Assembly (NCBI GenBank): GCA_910586535.1
Contig: CAJUHS010000049.1
Span: forward strand, 1-7,324
Length of the DNA: 7,324 nt
Direction: 5' to 3'
Source of the DNA: an uncultured Oscillospiraceae bacterium
GTDB taxonomy: Bacteria > Bacillota > Clostridia > Oscillospirales > Ruminococcaceae
Part shown: in pieces, positions 1 through 5,094 of the stretch
Layout: each line of letters starts with the position of its first letter
Numbering within the stretch: position 1 is the first letter of the stretch
Position numbers and translations under genes: made by a program
Notes under the pieces: generated by a model
Seen by the model: the letters and a program-made list of their open reading frames with translations, nothing else
Database searches by the model: none
Told to the model about the DNA's origin: nothing

Positions 1-96
1 GCGCGGGGAAACAGCTCCGTCGTGGCGCGGGGAAACAGCTCCGTCGTGGCGCGGGAAAACAGCTCCGTCGTGGCGTGGGAAAACAGCTCCGTCGTG
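1..96 (+). repeat. 24-bp tandem repeat, four copies
   Basis: Copies lie at 1-24, 25-48, 49-72 and 73-96. Copies 1 and 2 are identical; copies 3 and 4 differ only at one and two positions respectively (G to A at the seventh base, C to T at the fourth in copy 4). The unit is GC-rich compared with the AT-rich sequence after base 97, and is a multiple of three, so copy-number change keeps the frame and adds or removes octapeptides. The array runs off the left edge, so the real copy number is unknown. Confidence 0.95.
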
Positions 97-600
97 GCTA
101 ATGCCAATGTTCAAGTAGTAAATAGACTTATACAAGGAAAAATAAAATTGAGTGGAAACGCTCGCGAGGTGTTTATGCCCAAAACCATATTTGAGTTTAT
201 GGATTTTTACGGCATTAAGCATACAAATGCAAAAGCAATTTTTTATAAAGCTGTAAGAAAGCGCAACAGCGAATTTTACGCTAATTATGATAATGATTTT
301 AAATATGTTATAGGAGAATACAAATCAGAACCAAATATTGACAAAGACGTTACAAATGATTGCGGGAGTGGAATACATATTTCAACGCTTAGTTTGGCAT
401 TAGACTTTGGTGCAGCATGGGACGATTTAGCTATTATCAAAGTCGAAACTAAAATTGACAATATAGTATTACCTCAAAATACCAACGGCCAAGTCAGAAC
501 GTCAGAGGTAAAAGTGATAGAGGAACTTCCTCTTAACGAATGCGGAGCATATGGGGAAATGTTAGCTAAAAAGCACAGAAATACGGAGGAATTAAAATGA
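1..600 (+). CDS. Partial tandem-repeat protein with DUF7666-like C-terminal domain
   Basis: The frame is open from base 1, so this is the 3' part of a longer gene. A GTG at 22 lies inside a repeat and has no ribosome site, so I do not take it as the start. Of 199 visible residues, 1-32 are four copies of an octapeptide A-[RW]-[GE]-N-S-S-V-V, the kind of short Ser/Val/Asn repeat that could stack as a beta-solenoid (inference). Residues 33-60 (ANANVQVVN..., GKIKLSGNAR) look like a degenerate continuation. The remaining ~140 residues are globular, with motifs FYKAV, YVIGEY, CGSGIHIS, AIIKVE and QVRTSEVKVIEE. From memory these match a family found in phages and bacteria (DUF7666), whose function is unknown to me. 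The stop overlaps the next start (ATGA). The domain assignment is recognition without a search. Confidence 0.75.
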   Translation, partial: ARGNSSVVARGNSSVVARENSSVVAWENSSVVANANVQVVNRLIQGKIKLSGNAREVFMPKTIFEFMDFYGIKHTNAKAIFYKAVRKRNSEFYANYDNDFKYVIGEYKSEPNIDKDVTNDCGSGIHISTLSLALDFGAAWDDLAIIKVETKIDNIVLPQNTNGQVRTSEVKVIEELPLNECGAYGEMLAKKHRNTEELK

Positions 601-779
601 TACTGCTAAAATTAAACGAACACGAAGCGGAGTTGATAATCTCCGCACTTCTTACTAATATTTCGGCGATTGAAACAGATAACATCATTCTCAGAAGCGA
701 CATTGAAAGATTGAAACAAAAATTAAACTGTTCGGAATTTCCGAACAGTTCGGAAAGCGAGGCGGTTGACAATGGGTGA
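597..779 (+). CDS. Small phage protein, predicted helical, function unknown
   Basis: A 60-residue acidic protein starting at an ATG that overlaps the previous stop by 4 bases (ATGA). A strong GGAGGA at 585-590 sits 6 bases upstream and supports the start. Residues 1-45 (LNEHEAELIISALL, then DIERLKQKLN) should form two amphipathic helices. Very small helical proteins with a LxExExELIxxAL opening are common in Firmicutes phage early regions, but I know of no assigned role. The C-terminal part (44-60, NCSEFPNSSESEAVDNG) is low in complexity, and its codons are made of alternating inverted repeats (726-755), so this end may be shaped by a nucleic-acid signal rather than by protein function. The next gene starts inside its last codons. 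Confidence 0.75.
   Translation: MILLKLNEHEAELIISALLTNISAIETDNIILRSDIERLKQKLNCSEFPNSSESEAVDNG
726..755 (+). repeat. Alternating inverted repeats of GTTCGGAA (three copies)
   Basis: The 8-mer GTTCGGAA occurs at 730-737 and 748-755, and its exact reverse complement TTCCGAAC lies at 739-746, each separated by one base. This gives a perfect 12+1+12 dyad centred on 738 (arms 726-737 and 739-750) and an overlapping 8+1+8 dyad centred on 747. Because they share the middle arm, the two possible hairpins are mutually exclusive. The element ends just before the ribosome site of the gene at 772. There is no T run after it, so it is not an intrinsic terminator. It could be a protein-binding site or an RNA switch; the role is not shown by the sequence. 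Confidence 0.8.
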
Positions 780-903
780 CTGCTGCATTTATGACCGCAT
801 GGAACAGTGTTTCCATGACTGTGATAATTGTCCGCAGAAACAGCGTGATGACGACTGTGAGCCTGAATATGATTCATACGACAAATATGATAGGGAGGAC
901 TAA
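772..903 (+). CDS. 43-aa cysteine-rich acidic small protein
   Basis: An ORF of 43 codons plus stop, starting at an ATG that overlaps the last 8 bases of the preceding gene in another frame. The ribosome site is modest (GAGGCGG near 759-765). The protein opens MGDCC and holds six cysteines at residues 4, 5, 13, 17, 20 and 28, with the cluster CFHDCDNC spanning C13-x3-C17-x2-C20; this suggests a small metal-binding fold (inference). The C-terminal third is very rich in Asp, Glu and Tyr. It fills exactly the space between its neighbours, and its end carries the GGGAGG ribosome site of the next gene, which argues that it is real. I do not recognise a family. Confidence 0.6.
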   Translation: MGDCCIYDRMEQCFHDCDNCPQKQRDDDCEPEYDSYDKYDRED

Positions 904-905
904 CA

Positions 906-1754
906 ATGAATGAAATAATTGAAGTCAAGCAGCTGCCGATCATTGTGGAGCAGCTGCAAACGATAAAAGCAGACGTAACCGCAAGAGTTGACGACGCGTT
1001 AAGCCTTGCGTGTACGGAAGAAACTGTAAAGGCGGTCAAGAAAGCACGATCCGACCTTAACAATGAGTTTGAGAATTATGAAAAAAGGCGCAAGGAAGTC
1101 AAAAAAGAAATAATGTCCCCTTACGAAAAGTTTGAAGCTATCTATAAGGATTGTGTTACAGACATTTTTGAAAAAGCTGATAAAGAATTAAAAGCCAAAA
1201 TTTCAGAGGTTGAAAACGGCGTTAAGGAACGCAAAGCCGCGGAGGTAAAAGAGTATTTCATCGAATACGCTCAGAGCCGCAATATTGATTTTCTAACCTT
1301 TGAAATGTCAGGCGTAAAGGTTGGCTTGTCCGACAGCCTTAAAAAACTCAAAGAAAATGCAAAAGCTTTTATTGACCGTGTTTCCGACGATTTGAACCTA
1401 ATAGAAACGCAGGAACACAGCACGGAGATACTTGTGGAATACAAGAACTCGCTTAGCGTATCATCAGCAATTACAATCGTAGTTGAACGTTACAAAGCTA
1501 TTGAGGCAGAAAAAGAACGGGAAGCCGAAAGGCAGCGGCTTGAACAGCAAGCCAAAGAAGCCGAAAAGGCAGTTGATGAAATTATTACAGTTCCCGAAGA
1601 ACCCGTTATTACGCCACCGACGGTTGAAGAAAGCAGCTGCATAACTACGTTCACAATTACAGTTTCCGCACCGCGAAGCAAATGGCGCGAACTCAAAGAT
1701 TTTTTGAATAATGGAGGGTATAAATATGAGCAACACTATTGCGACAAACAATAA
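906..1754 (+). CDS. DUF1351-family phage protein
   Basis: A 282-residue charged, mostly helical protein with GGGAGG at 893-898 eight bases before the ATG. Residues 1-115 (LPIIVEQLQTIKADV..., ARSDLNNEFENYEKRRKEVKKEIMSPYEKFE) and 195-225 (KAIEAEKEREAERQRLEQQAKEAEKA) look like coiled coils. A proline-rich hinge (229-240) leads to a small C-terminal domain, TTFTITVSAPRSKWRELKDFL (248-267). This layout matches DUF1351, a family carried beside RecT/Bet/Erf annealases in Gram-positive phages. Its biochemical role is not established; a helper or scaffold for the annealase is inferred from position only. Its last 29 bases overlap the start of recT in another frame, so the two are likely translationally coupled. 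The family assignment is from recognition. Confidence 0.85.
   Translation: MNEIIEVKQLPIIVEQLQTIKADVTARVDDALSLACTEETVKAVKKARSDLNNEFENYEKRRKEVKKEIMSPYEKFEAIYKDCVTDIFEKADKELKAKISEVENGVKERKAAEVKEYFIEYAQSRNIDFLTFEMSGVKVGLSDSLKKLKENAKAFIDRVSDDLNLIETQEHSTEILVEYKNSLSVSSAITIVVERYKAIEAEKEREAERQRLEQQAKEAEKAVDEIITVPEEPVITPPTVEESSCITTFTITVSAPRSKWRELKDFLNNGGYKYEQHYCDKQ
1713..1728 (+). promoter_or_regulatory. Ribosome binding site that fixes the recT start
   Basis: GGAGGG at 1713-1718 lies 7 bases before ATG 1726. An in-frame ATG at 1711 begins inside this motif and has no ribosome site of its own, so 1726 is the better start. The whole signal is embedded in the coding sequence of the upstream DUF1351 gene. 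Confidence 0.8.
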
Positions 1755-2649
1755 ACTTAAATTTTCTGCGGCAATTTCAACGCCGACATACATTGGACTT
1801 ATCAACCGCACGCTCGGGGATCCGAACAGGGCGAAACGCTTTATTGCGTCTATTACTTCGGCGGTCGCTGTAAACCCTGCATTGCAGGACTGCACGCCCA
1901 ATACAATACTTGCGGGCGCGCTTCTCGGAGAAAGCCTTAATCTTTCGCCGTCCCCGCAGCTGGGACAGTTCTACCTCGTTCCGTTCAAAAATAAAAAAGC
2001 GGGCGTTACCGACGCGCAGTTTATACTTGGCTACAAAGGATATATTCAACTTGCTTTGCGGACGGGTCAGTACAGACGGCTTAATGTTGTCGCCGTAAAA
2101 GAGGGCGAACTGATAAGCTACAACGCCTTTTCGGAAGAACTTGTGTGCAATTGGATAGAGGACGAAGAGCGACGCGCGAGCTTGAAAACCGTCGGATATG
2201 CCGCACGGTTTGAGTATATGAACGGCTTTGAAAAAGTCCTTTATTGGAGCAAAGAAAAAATGCTTGCTTATGCTGACAGATACAGTGCGGCATTCAGTAA
2301 AGAAGCTACAAATGGTAAATACCCTAAAGTGTCTTTTGCAGACTATGAAGCAGGAAAGTACAATAAAGACGATGAGTGGCTTTATTCAAGTTTTTGGTAC
2401 AAGGATTTTGATGGTATGGCAATGAAAACCATGCTGCGGCAAATCATCAGCAAATGGGGTATTATGTTGCCCGAAATTCAAACAGCTTTTGATAAAGACG
2501 CGGTTATAGCGGACATAAACAGTGATGACGAAATATTTACAGTACCCGCAGAAAATAAAGAGCCGCCGCAAATTATTGAGCAGAACGAACCGTCGGAAAT
2601 TCCGAAAGAGACGGAGCTGCCAAAAGAGATGACCCTTGATGACATATAA
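1726..2649 (+). CDS. recT: RecT family single-strand annealing protein
   Basis: A 307-residue annealase of the RecT/Redbeta group, which binds single-stranded DNA and pairs complementary strands during phage recombination. Hallmarks visible: LQDCTPNTILAGALLGESLNLSP (53-75) followed by QFYLVPF (81-87), the core FILGYKGYIQLALRTGQY (99-116), and the C-terminal conserved helix WYKDFDGMAMKTMLRQIISKWG (224-245). The last ~40 residues are a low-complexity acidic tail ending MTLDDI, which could contact SSB or other proteins (inference). Length is normal for the family. It overlaps the upstream DUF1351 gene by 29 bases and the downstream MBL gene by 11. No RecE- or YqaJ-type exonuclease is present in this window. 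Confidence 0.95.
   Translation: MSNTIATNNKLKFSAAISTPTYIGLINRTLGDPNRAKRFIASITSAVAVNPALQDCTPNTILAGALLGESLNLSPSPQLGQFYLVPFKNKKAGVTDAQFILGYKGYIQLALRTGQYRRLNVVAVKEGELISYNAFSEELVCNWIEDEERRASLKTVGYAARFEYMNGFEKVLYWSKEKMLAYADRYSAAFSKEATNGKYPKVSFADYEAGKYNKDDEWLYSSFWYKDFDGMAMKTMLRQIISKWGIMLPEIQTAFDKDAVIADINSDDEIFTVPAENKEPPQIIEQNEPSEIPKETELPKEMTLDDI
2593..2605 (+). repeat. 13-bp palindrome TCGGAA-A-TTCCGA
   Basis: A perfect 6+1+6 dyad inside the 3' end of recT. The same core with T at the centre (TCGGAA-T-TTCCGA) occurs at 732-744 within the larger inverted-repeat cluster. It is flanked by a second inverted pair, CCGTC (2590-2594) and GACGG (2610-2614). It may be a second copy of a binding site or a coincidence of codon use. 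Confidence 0.55.
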
Positions 2650-3286
2650 CATCATTTCCACGGGAAGTATGGGCAACGCCGTTGTCATAAACGATTTTAT
2701 TCTTATTGACTGCGGCGTGTCGTTCAAAGCTCTTAAAAGCGTGTACAAGGGATTGAAGCTTGTTCTTTTGACACACATTCACGGAGATCATTTTAACGAA
2801 ACGACAATTAAGATACTTGCCGAAGTACGTCCCACATTGTTTTTCGGGTGCTGTGAATGGCTTATAAACCCTCTGCTCGACTGCGGCGTTAAGAAGTCAA
2901 ACATATTGCCGTTTAAATGCGGTCAGATTTATGATTTAGGCGCGTGTAAGGTGTCGTCCGTTAAGTTATACCATGATGTTCCGAACTGCGGCTATAGGCT
3001 GTATATTGGCAATGAAAAGGCATTATACATAACCGACAGCGGGACGGTTGACGGAATAACCGCGCGAGATTACGATCTGTATATGATCGAGGCAAATTAC
3101 CGCACCGATGAAATAATGGGGCGCATTGCTGAAAAAGAAGCTGCGGGAGAATATTCCTACGAAAAAGATGTATTGTACCGTCATTTGTCGAAAGAACAAG
3201 CGGACGATTTCTTGCTCAATAATATGGGGAATAAGGGCAAATTTGTGTATTTGCATATGCATAAGGAGGGTATCAAGAATGTCTAA
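2639..3286 (+). CDS. MBL-fold metallohydrolase (YycJ/WalJ-like)
   Basis: A 215-residue metallo-beta-lactamase-fold protein. Its metal-binding signature is THIHGDH (H46, H48, D50, H51), followed by candidate ligands H112 (YHDVPNCGY), D133 (ITDSG) and a late His in YLHMH (206-208). EANYR (151-155) and RHLSKEQADDFLLNN (181-195) resemble the EAN and HLS motifs of YycJ/WalJ proteins, which are described as DNA-processing MBL enzymes; the nuclease role here is inference. A TTG at 2636 precedes the ATG; I chose ATG 2639. The ribosome site is weak, and the 11-base overlap with recT suggests translation by coupling. The position directly after recT is a recurrent arrangement in Firmicutes phages. Confidence 0.85.
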   Translation: MTYNIISTGSMGNAVVINDFILIDCGVSFKALKSVYKGLKLVLLTHIHGDHFNETTIKILAEVRPTLFFGCCEWLINPLLDCGVKKSNILPFKCGQIYDLGACKVSSVKLYHDVPNCGYRLYIGNEKALYITDSGTVDGITARDYDLYMIEANYRTDEIMGRIAEKEAAGEYSYEKDVLYRHLSKEQADDFLLNNMGNKGKFVYLHMHKEGIKNV

Positions 3287-3473
3287 TTACGAATACTTAC
3301 GTAGCTTGTCTCTCAAAGAATTGGCAACAGAGATTGTAAATATGCCTATATCTATATGTAGCATTTGTGTACTTAGTGGAAATTGGGATTGCAATAAAAA
3401 CAACTGTATTGCATCTGCTGCTGAATGGCTTGAATCCGAAAGAGAAACAGAAGTGGTGCAAAATGGCGGGTAA
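3279..3473 (+). CDS. Small four-cysteine phage protein
   Basis: A 64-residue protein starting at ATG 3279, with GGAGGG at 3265-3270 eight bases upstream; the open frame extends further 5' but has no ribosome site there. It overlaps the MBL gene by 8 bases. Residues 1-22 (MSNYEYLRSLSLKELATEIVNM) form a predicted helix. Cysteines at 27, 30, 38 and 43 (CSIC, then CNKNNC) could bind a zinc ion, and the end is A-E-W-L-E-S-E. Small proteins with the plan NYExLRxxSxxELA...CxxC...C...WLExE are frequent in Clostridia prophage early regions, function unknown to me. The local sequence is more AT-rich than the recT and DnaC genes. Confidence 0.75.
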   Translation: MSNYEYLRSLSLKELATEIVNMPISICSICVLSGNWDCNKNNCIASAAEWLESERETEVVQNGG

Positions 3474-4233
3474 GAAAAGCTTTGTGTTTTATCACAAATG
3501 GAAAGAATTACTTGAAGATTTACCCGCTGATGATGTCAAGGACATTGTGTTTGCGTTAATAGATTATTCGGAAAGCAATGAAATTCCTAAAACGCTTTCG
3601 CCTGTTGCCAATCAAACGTTTAAAGCCTTTAGACAGATGATTGACGAGGATACTCAAAAATGGGAAAGCACTTGCAAGCGTAATGCCGAAAACGGTAAAA
3701 ATGGCGGTCGTCCTCAAAAACCCAAAAAAACCACTGGGTTATCTGGGTTTTCCGAAAAACCCAAAAAAGCCGATAATGATAATGAGTATGATAATGATAA
3801 TGATTATGAATTAACACCCCCTACCCCCTCAAAGGGGGCGGACAGTGCGGAAACTGTTTGCCAAAGTCAAGGCGAGAGCTTAACGGTTTTAAAAACAGCC
3901 GGAGGAATTAAGAGCCACTCCACGACCCTTGACGAAGATTTCAACAGATTCTGGCAAGCTTACCCCAAAAAGGCGGATAAACAAAAGGCGTTGAAAGCGT
4001 GGCAAAAGCTTAAGCCCGACGAAAAAACTCTGAACGATATGCTTGAAGCAATAGAACGTCACAAACAGTCGGACGAGCAATGGCACAGAAATAACGGACA
4101 GTATATACCGCTTCCGTCAACGTGGCTTAACGGACGGAGATGGGAAGATGAATGCGTAGTTGATCTGGCGGTTGAAAAAGCTAATAATTACAATGATTTC
4201 GACCCCGAGAACCCGTACAAGGATTGGAGGTAA
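3463..4233 (+). CDS. Phage replication initiator / replisome organizer (DUF6291-type N-terminus)
   Basis: A 256-residue protein starting at ATG 3463, which overlaps the previous gene by 11 bases. The upstream extension to 3367 encodes nothing like the family and is rejected. Residues 1-82 (KKSFVFYHKWKELLEDLP..., ALIDYSES, CKRNAENGKNGGRP) match DUF6291, the common N-terminal domain of such proteins; GGRPQKPKK (81-89) resembles an AT-hook. A low-complexity linker (90-155) contains ADNDNEYDNDNDYE. Residues 157-230 (DFNRFWQAYPKKADKQKALKAWQKLKP, YIPLPSTWLNGRRWEDE) are the classic C-terminal domain of phage O/DnaD-like initiators. It likely binds the origin and recruits the helicase with the DnaC-type protein encoded next. 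The linker codons hold origin-like repeats (3716-3838). Confidence 0.85.
   Translation: MAGKKSFVFYHKWKELLEDLPADDVKDIVFALIDYSESNEIPKTLSPVANQTFKAFRQMIDEDTQKWESTCKRNAENGKNGGRPQKPKKTTGLSGFSEKPKKADNDNEYDNDNDYELTPPTPSKGADSAETVCQSQGESLTVLKTAGGIKSHSTTLDEDFNRFWQAYPKKADKQKALKAWQKLKPDEKTLNDMLEAIERHKQSDEQWHRNNGQYIPLPSTWLNGRRWEDECVVDLAVEKANNYNDFDPENPYKDWR
3772..3807 (+). repeat. AT-rich hexamer tandem repeat (GATAAT-type, six units)
   Basis: Units in order are GATAAT, GATAAT, GAGTAT, GATAAT, GATAAT, GATTAT. They encode the acidic stretch DNDNEYDNDNDY of the initiator linker. It is a 36-bp block with 18-bp internal periodicity (two near-identical halves of three hexamers). Confidence 0.85.
3824..3838 (+). 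repeat. GC-rich hairpin CCCCCT-caa-AGGGGG
   Basis: A 6-bp perfect stem with a 3-base loop, inside the initiator gene directly after the AT-rich block. No T run follows, so it is not read as a terminator. It may insulate or stabilise the neighbouring AT-rich DNA, or just reflect the PTPSKGA codons. Confidence 0.6.
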
Positions 4234-4236
4234 ATC

Positions 4237-5094
4237 ATGTCTGAAATCAAATCGGCAGAAAGTGTCATTGAAAACATTATGAGCAAAGCCGAAAGCGGCG
4301 TAACGCAAAATGAGGAGGACTACATAAATCCCGAGGACGGATTGCTTTGGTGCGGTAAATGCCATACCCCAAAACAATGTCGTGTAACAATGCTCGGTAG
4401 GGAGTACACGCCATACTGCCTTTGCAAATGCGGACAGGAACGACTTGCAGAGGAAAAAGCGGAATGGGAACGGCATGAACGCTTTGCAGAGGGTCAGCGG
4501 CTTAAAACGGTCAGCGGAATGTCCTCCGAACAGCTGAGGAACAGCTTTGAATGCTACAAGGTCACGGCGGAAAACCAAAAGGCATACGTACAGTGTAGGC
4601 GGTACGCCGAACGTTTTGAAACAAGGTCTAAGAAAAATCAGGGCTTGCTTCTGTACGGCGGCGTTGGTACAGGCAAAACTTTTTCTGCAACGTGCATTGC
4701 TAATGCGCTGCTTGACAGAGGAATAAGCGTTGTTATGACAAGCTTCGCAAAGCTTTTAGGCGTTTCCAAGGGATTTGGCATTGACGAGGAAATGATAGCT
4801 GAATTAAACCGTGCGAGACTGCTTATTATTGACGATTTGGGCGCGGAAAGGAATACCGATTTTGCCCTTGAAAAGGTCTACAGCATTATAGACGGTCGTT
4901 ATCAGTCGGGGCTGCCTATGATACTTACCACAAACCTTGATTTGCAGGAAATGCAGACGTGTACTGATATTCGATACAAGCGGGTGTATGAAAGAGTTTT
5001 AGAGGTTTGCTATCCCGTGAGATTTTCGGGAAATTCCCTGCGGAAAGCGGAGGCGGCAAACCGATTTAGGGAAATGGAGGAATTTTTGAAATGA
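4237..5094 (+). CDS. dnaC: DnaC/IstB-family AAA+ helicase loader
   Basis: A 285-residue ATPase that loads the replicative helicase onto the origin with the initiator. GGAGG at 4226-4230 is six bases before the ATG, and the gap to the previous gene is 3 bases. The N-terminal region has a putative zinc site (C39-G-K-C42, then C61, C63, C65), as found in many phage DnaC/DnaI proteins. The AAA+ core shows Walker A GGVGTGKT (141-148), Walker B LLIIDD (195-200), sensor 1 TTN (231-233) and an arginine-finger region RYKRVYERV (246-254). The C-terminus VRFSGNSLR (261-269) is also typical. It differs from transposon IstB by the zinc region and the replication context. Its stop overlaps the rusA start by 4 bases (ATGA). 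Confidence 0.9.
   Translation: MSEIKSAESVIENIMSKAESGVTQNEEDYINPEDGLLWCGKCHTPKQCRVTMLGREYTPYCLCKCGQERLAEEKAEWERHERFAEGQRLKTVSGMSSEQLRNSFECYKVTAENQKAYVQCRRYAERFETRSKKNQGLLLYGGVGTGKTFSATCIANALLDRGISVVMTSFAKLLGVSKGFGIDEEMIAELNRARLLIIDDLGAERNTDFALEKVYSIIDGRYQSGLPMILTTNLDLQEMQTCTDIRYKRVYERVLEVCYPVRFSGNSLRKAEAANRFREMEEFLK

Larger units (their letters stand above)
3716..3838 (+). other. Candidate phage replication origin inside the initiator gene
   Basis: Three elements sit together in the linker part of the initiator gene. First, AAAAACCCAAAAAA occurs as a direct repeat at 3716-3729 and 3755-3768, with two CTGGGTT copies between (3734-3740, 3743-3749); TGGGTTTT/AAAACCCA forms an 8-bp stem with a 4-base loop at 3744-3763. 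Second, six tandem hexamers of the form GA[TG][AT]AT or close (3772-3807) give a very AT-rich block that could melt easily. Third, a GC hairpin, CCCCCT/AGGGGG with a 3-base loop, lies at 3824-3838. Iterons followed by an AT-rich block within the initiator gene is the plan of the lambda origin in gene O. That this is an origin is inference. Confidence 0.45.

Noticed and set aside
22..24. GTG as start of the first gene
   Set aside because: It lies inside a repeat unit, recurs in each unit, has no ribosome site, and the frame is open to base 1.
1..96. CRISPR-like array
   Set aside because: The repeats are directly adjacent with no spacers and are in frame with a coding sequence; they are protein-coding tandem repeats.
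730..755. LexA-type SOS box in the inverted repeats
   Set aside because: The Gram-positive box needs GAAC and GTTC separated by four bases; here the spacing is one base.
766..794. TTGACA as a -35 promoter box
   Set aside because: The sequence 17 bases downstream (TTATGA) is a poor -10 box, and TTGACA is part of the start junction of the gene at 772.
928..957. Two AGCAGCTGC copies 21 bp apart, with a third near 1632
   Set aside because: Short, encode different residues in the coiled-coil gene, and GCAGCTGC is common in such codon use; no structure or spacing pattern beyond that.
566..1063. 165-codon minus-strand ORF
   Set aside because: It crosses three well-supported plus-strand genes with ribosome sites, is low in complexity and has no recognisable motif. 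The same applies to the other minus-strand frames (1464-1901, 2386-2778, 4117-4578, 5010-5276 and others).
1910..2425. Plus-strand ORFs inside recT (1910-2098 and 2228-2425)
   Set aside because: Shadow frames of recT; no ribosome site and no recognisable protein pattern.
3126..3278. Upstream extension of the small gene at 3279
   Set aside because: It lies inside the MBL gene in another frame, is Lys/Cys/Arg rich without family likeness, and has no ribosome site; 3279 has GGAGGG at proper spacing.
3367..3462. Upstream extension of the initiator
   Set aside because: The 32 extra residues are unlike DUF6291 N-termini and lie wholly in the previous gene; ATG 3463 begins directly before the conserved KKSFVFY motif.
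3824..3838. Rho-independent terminator
   Set aside because: A strong GC stem but no T run after it, and it lies in the middle of a well-supported gene.
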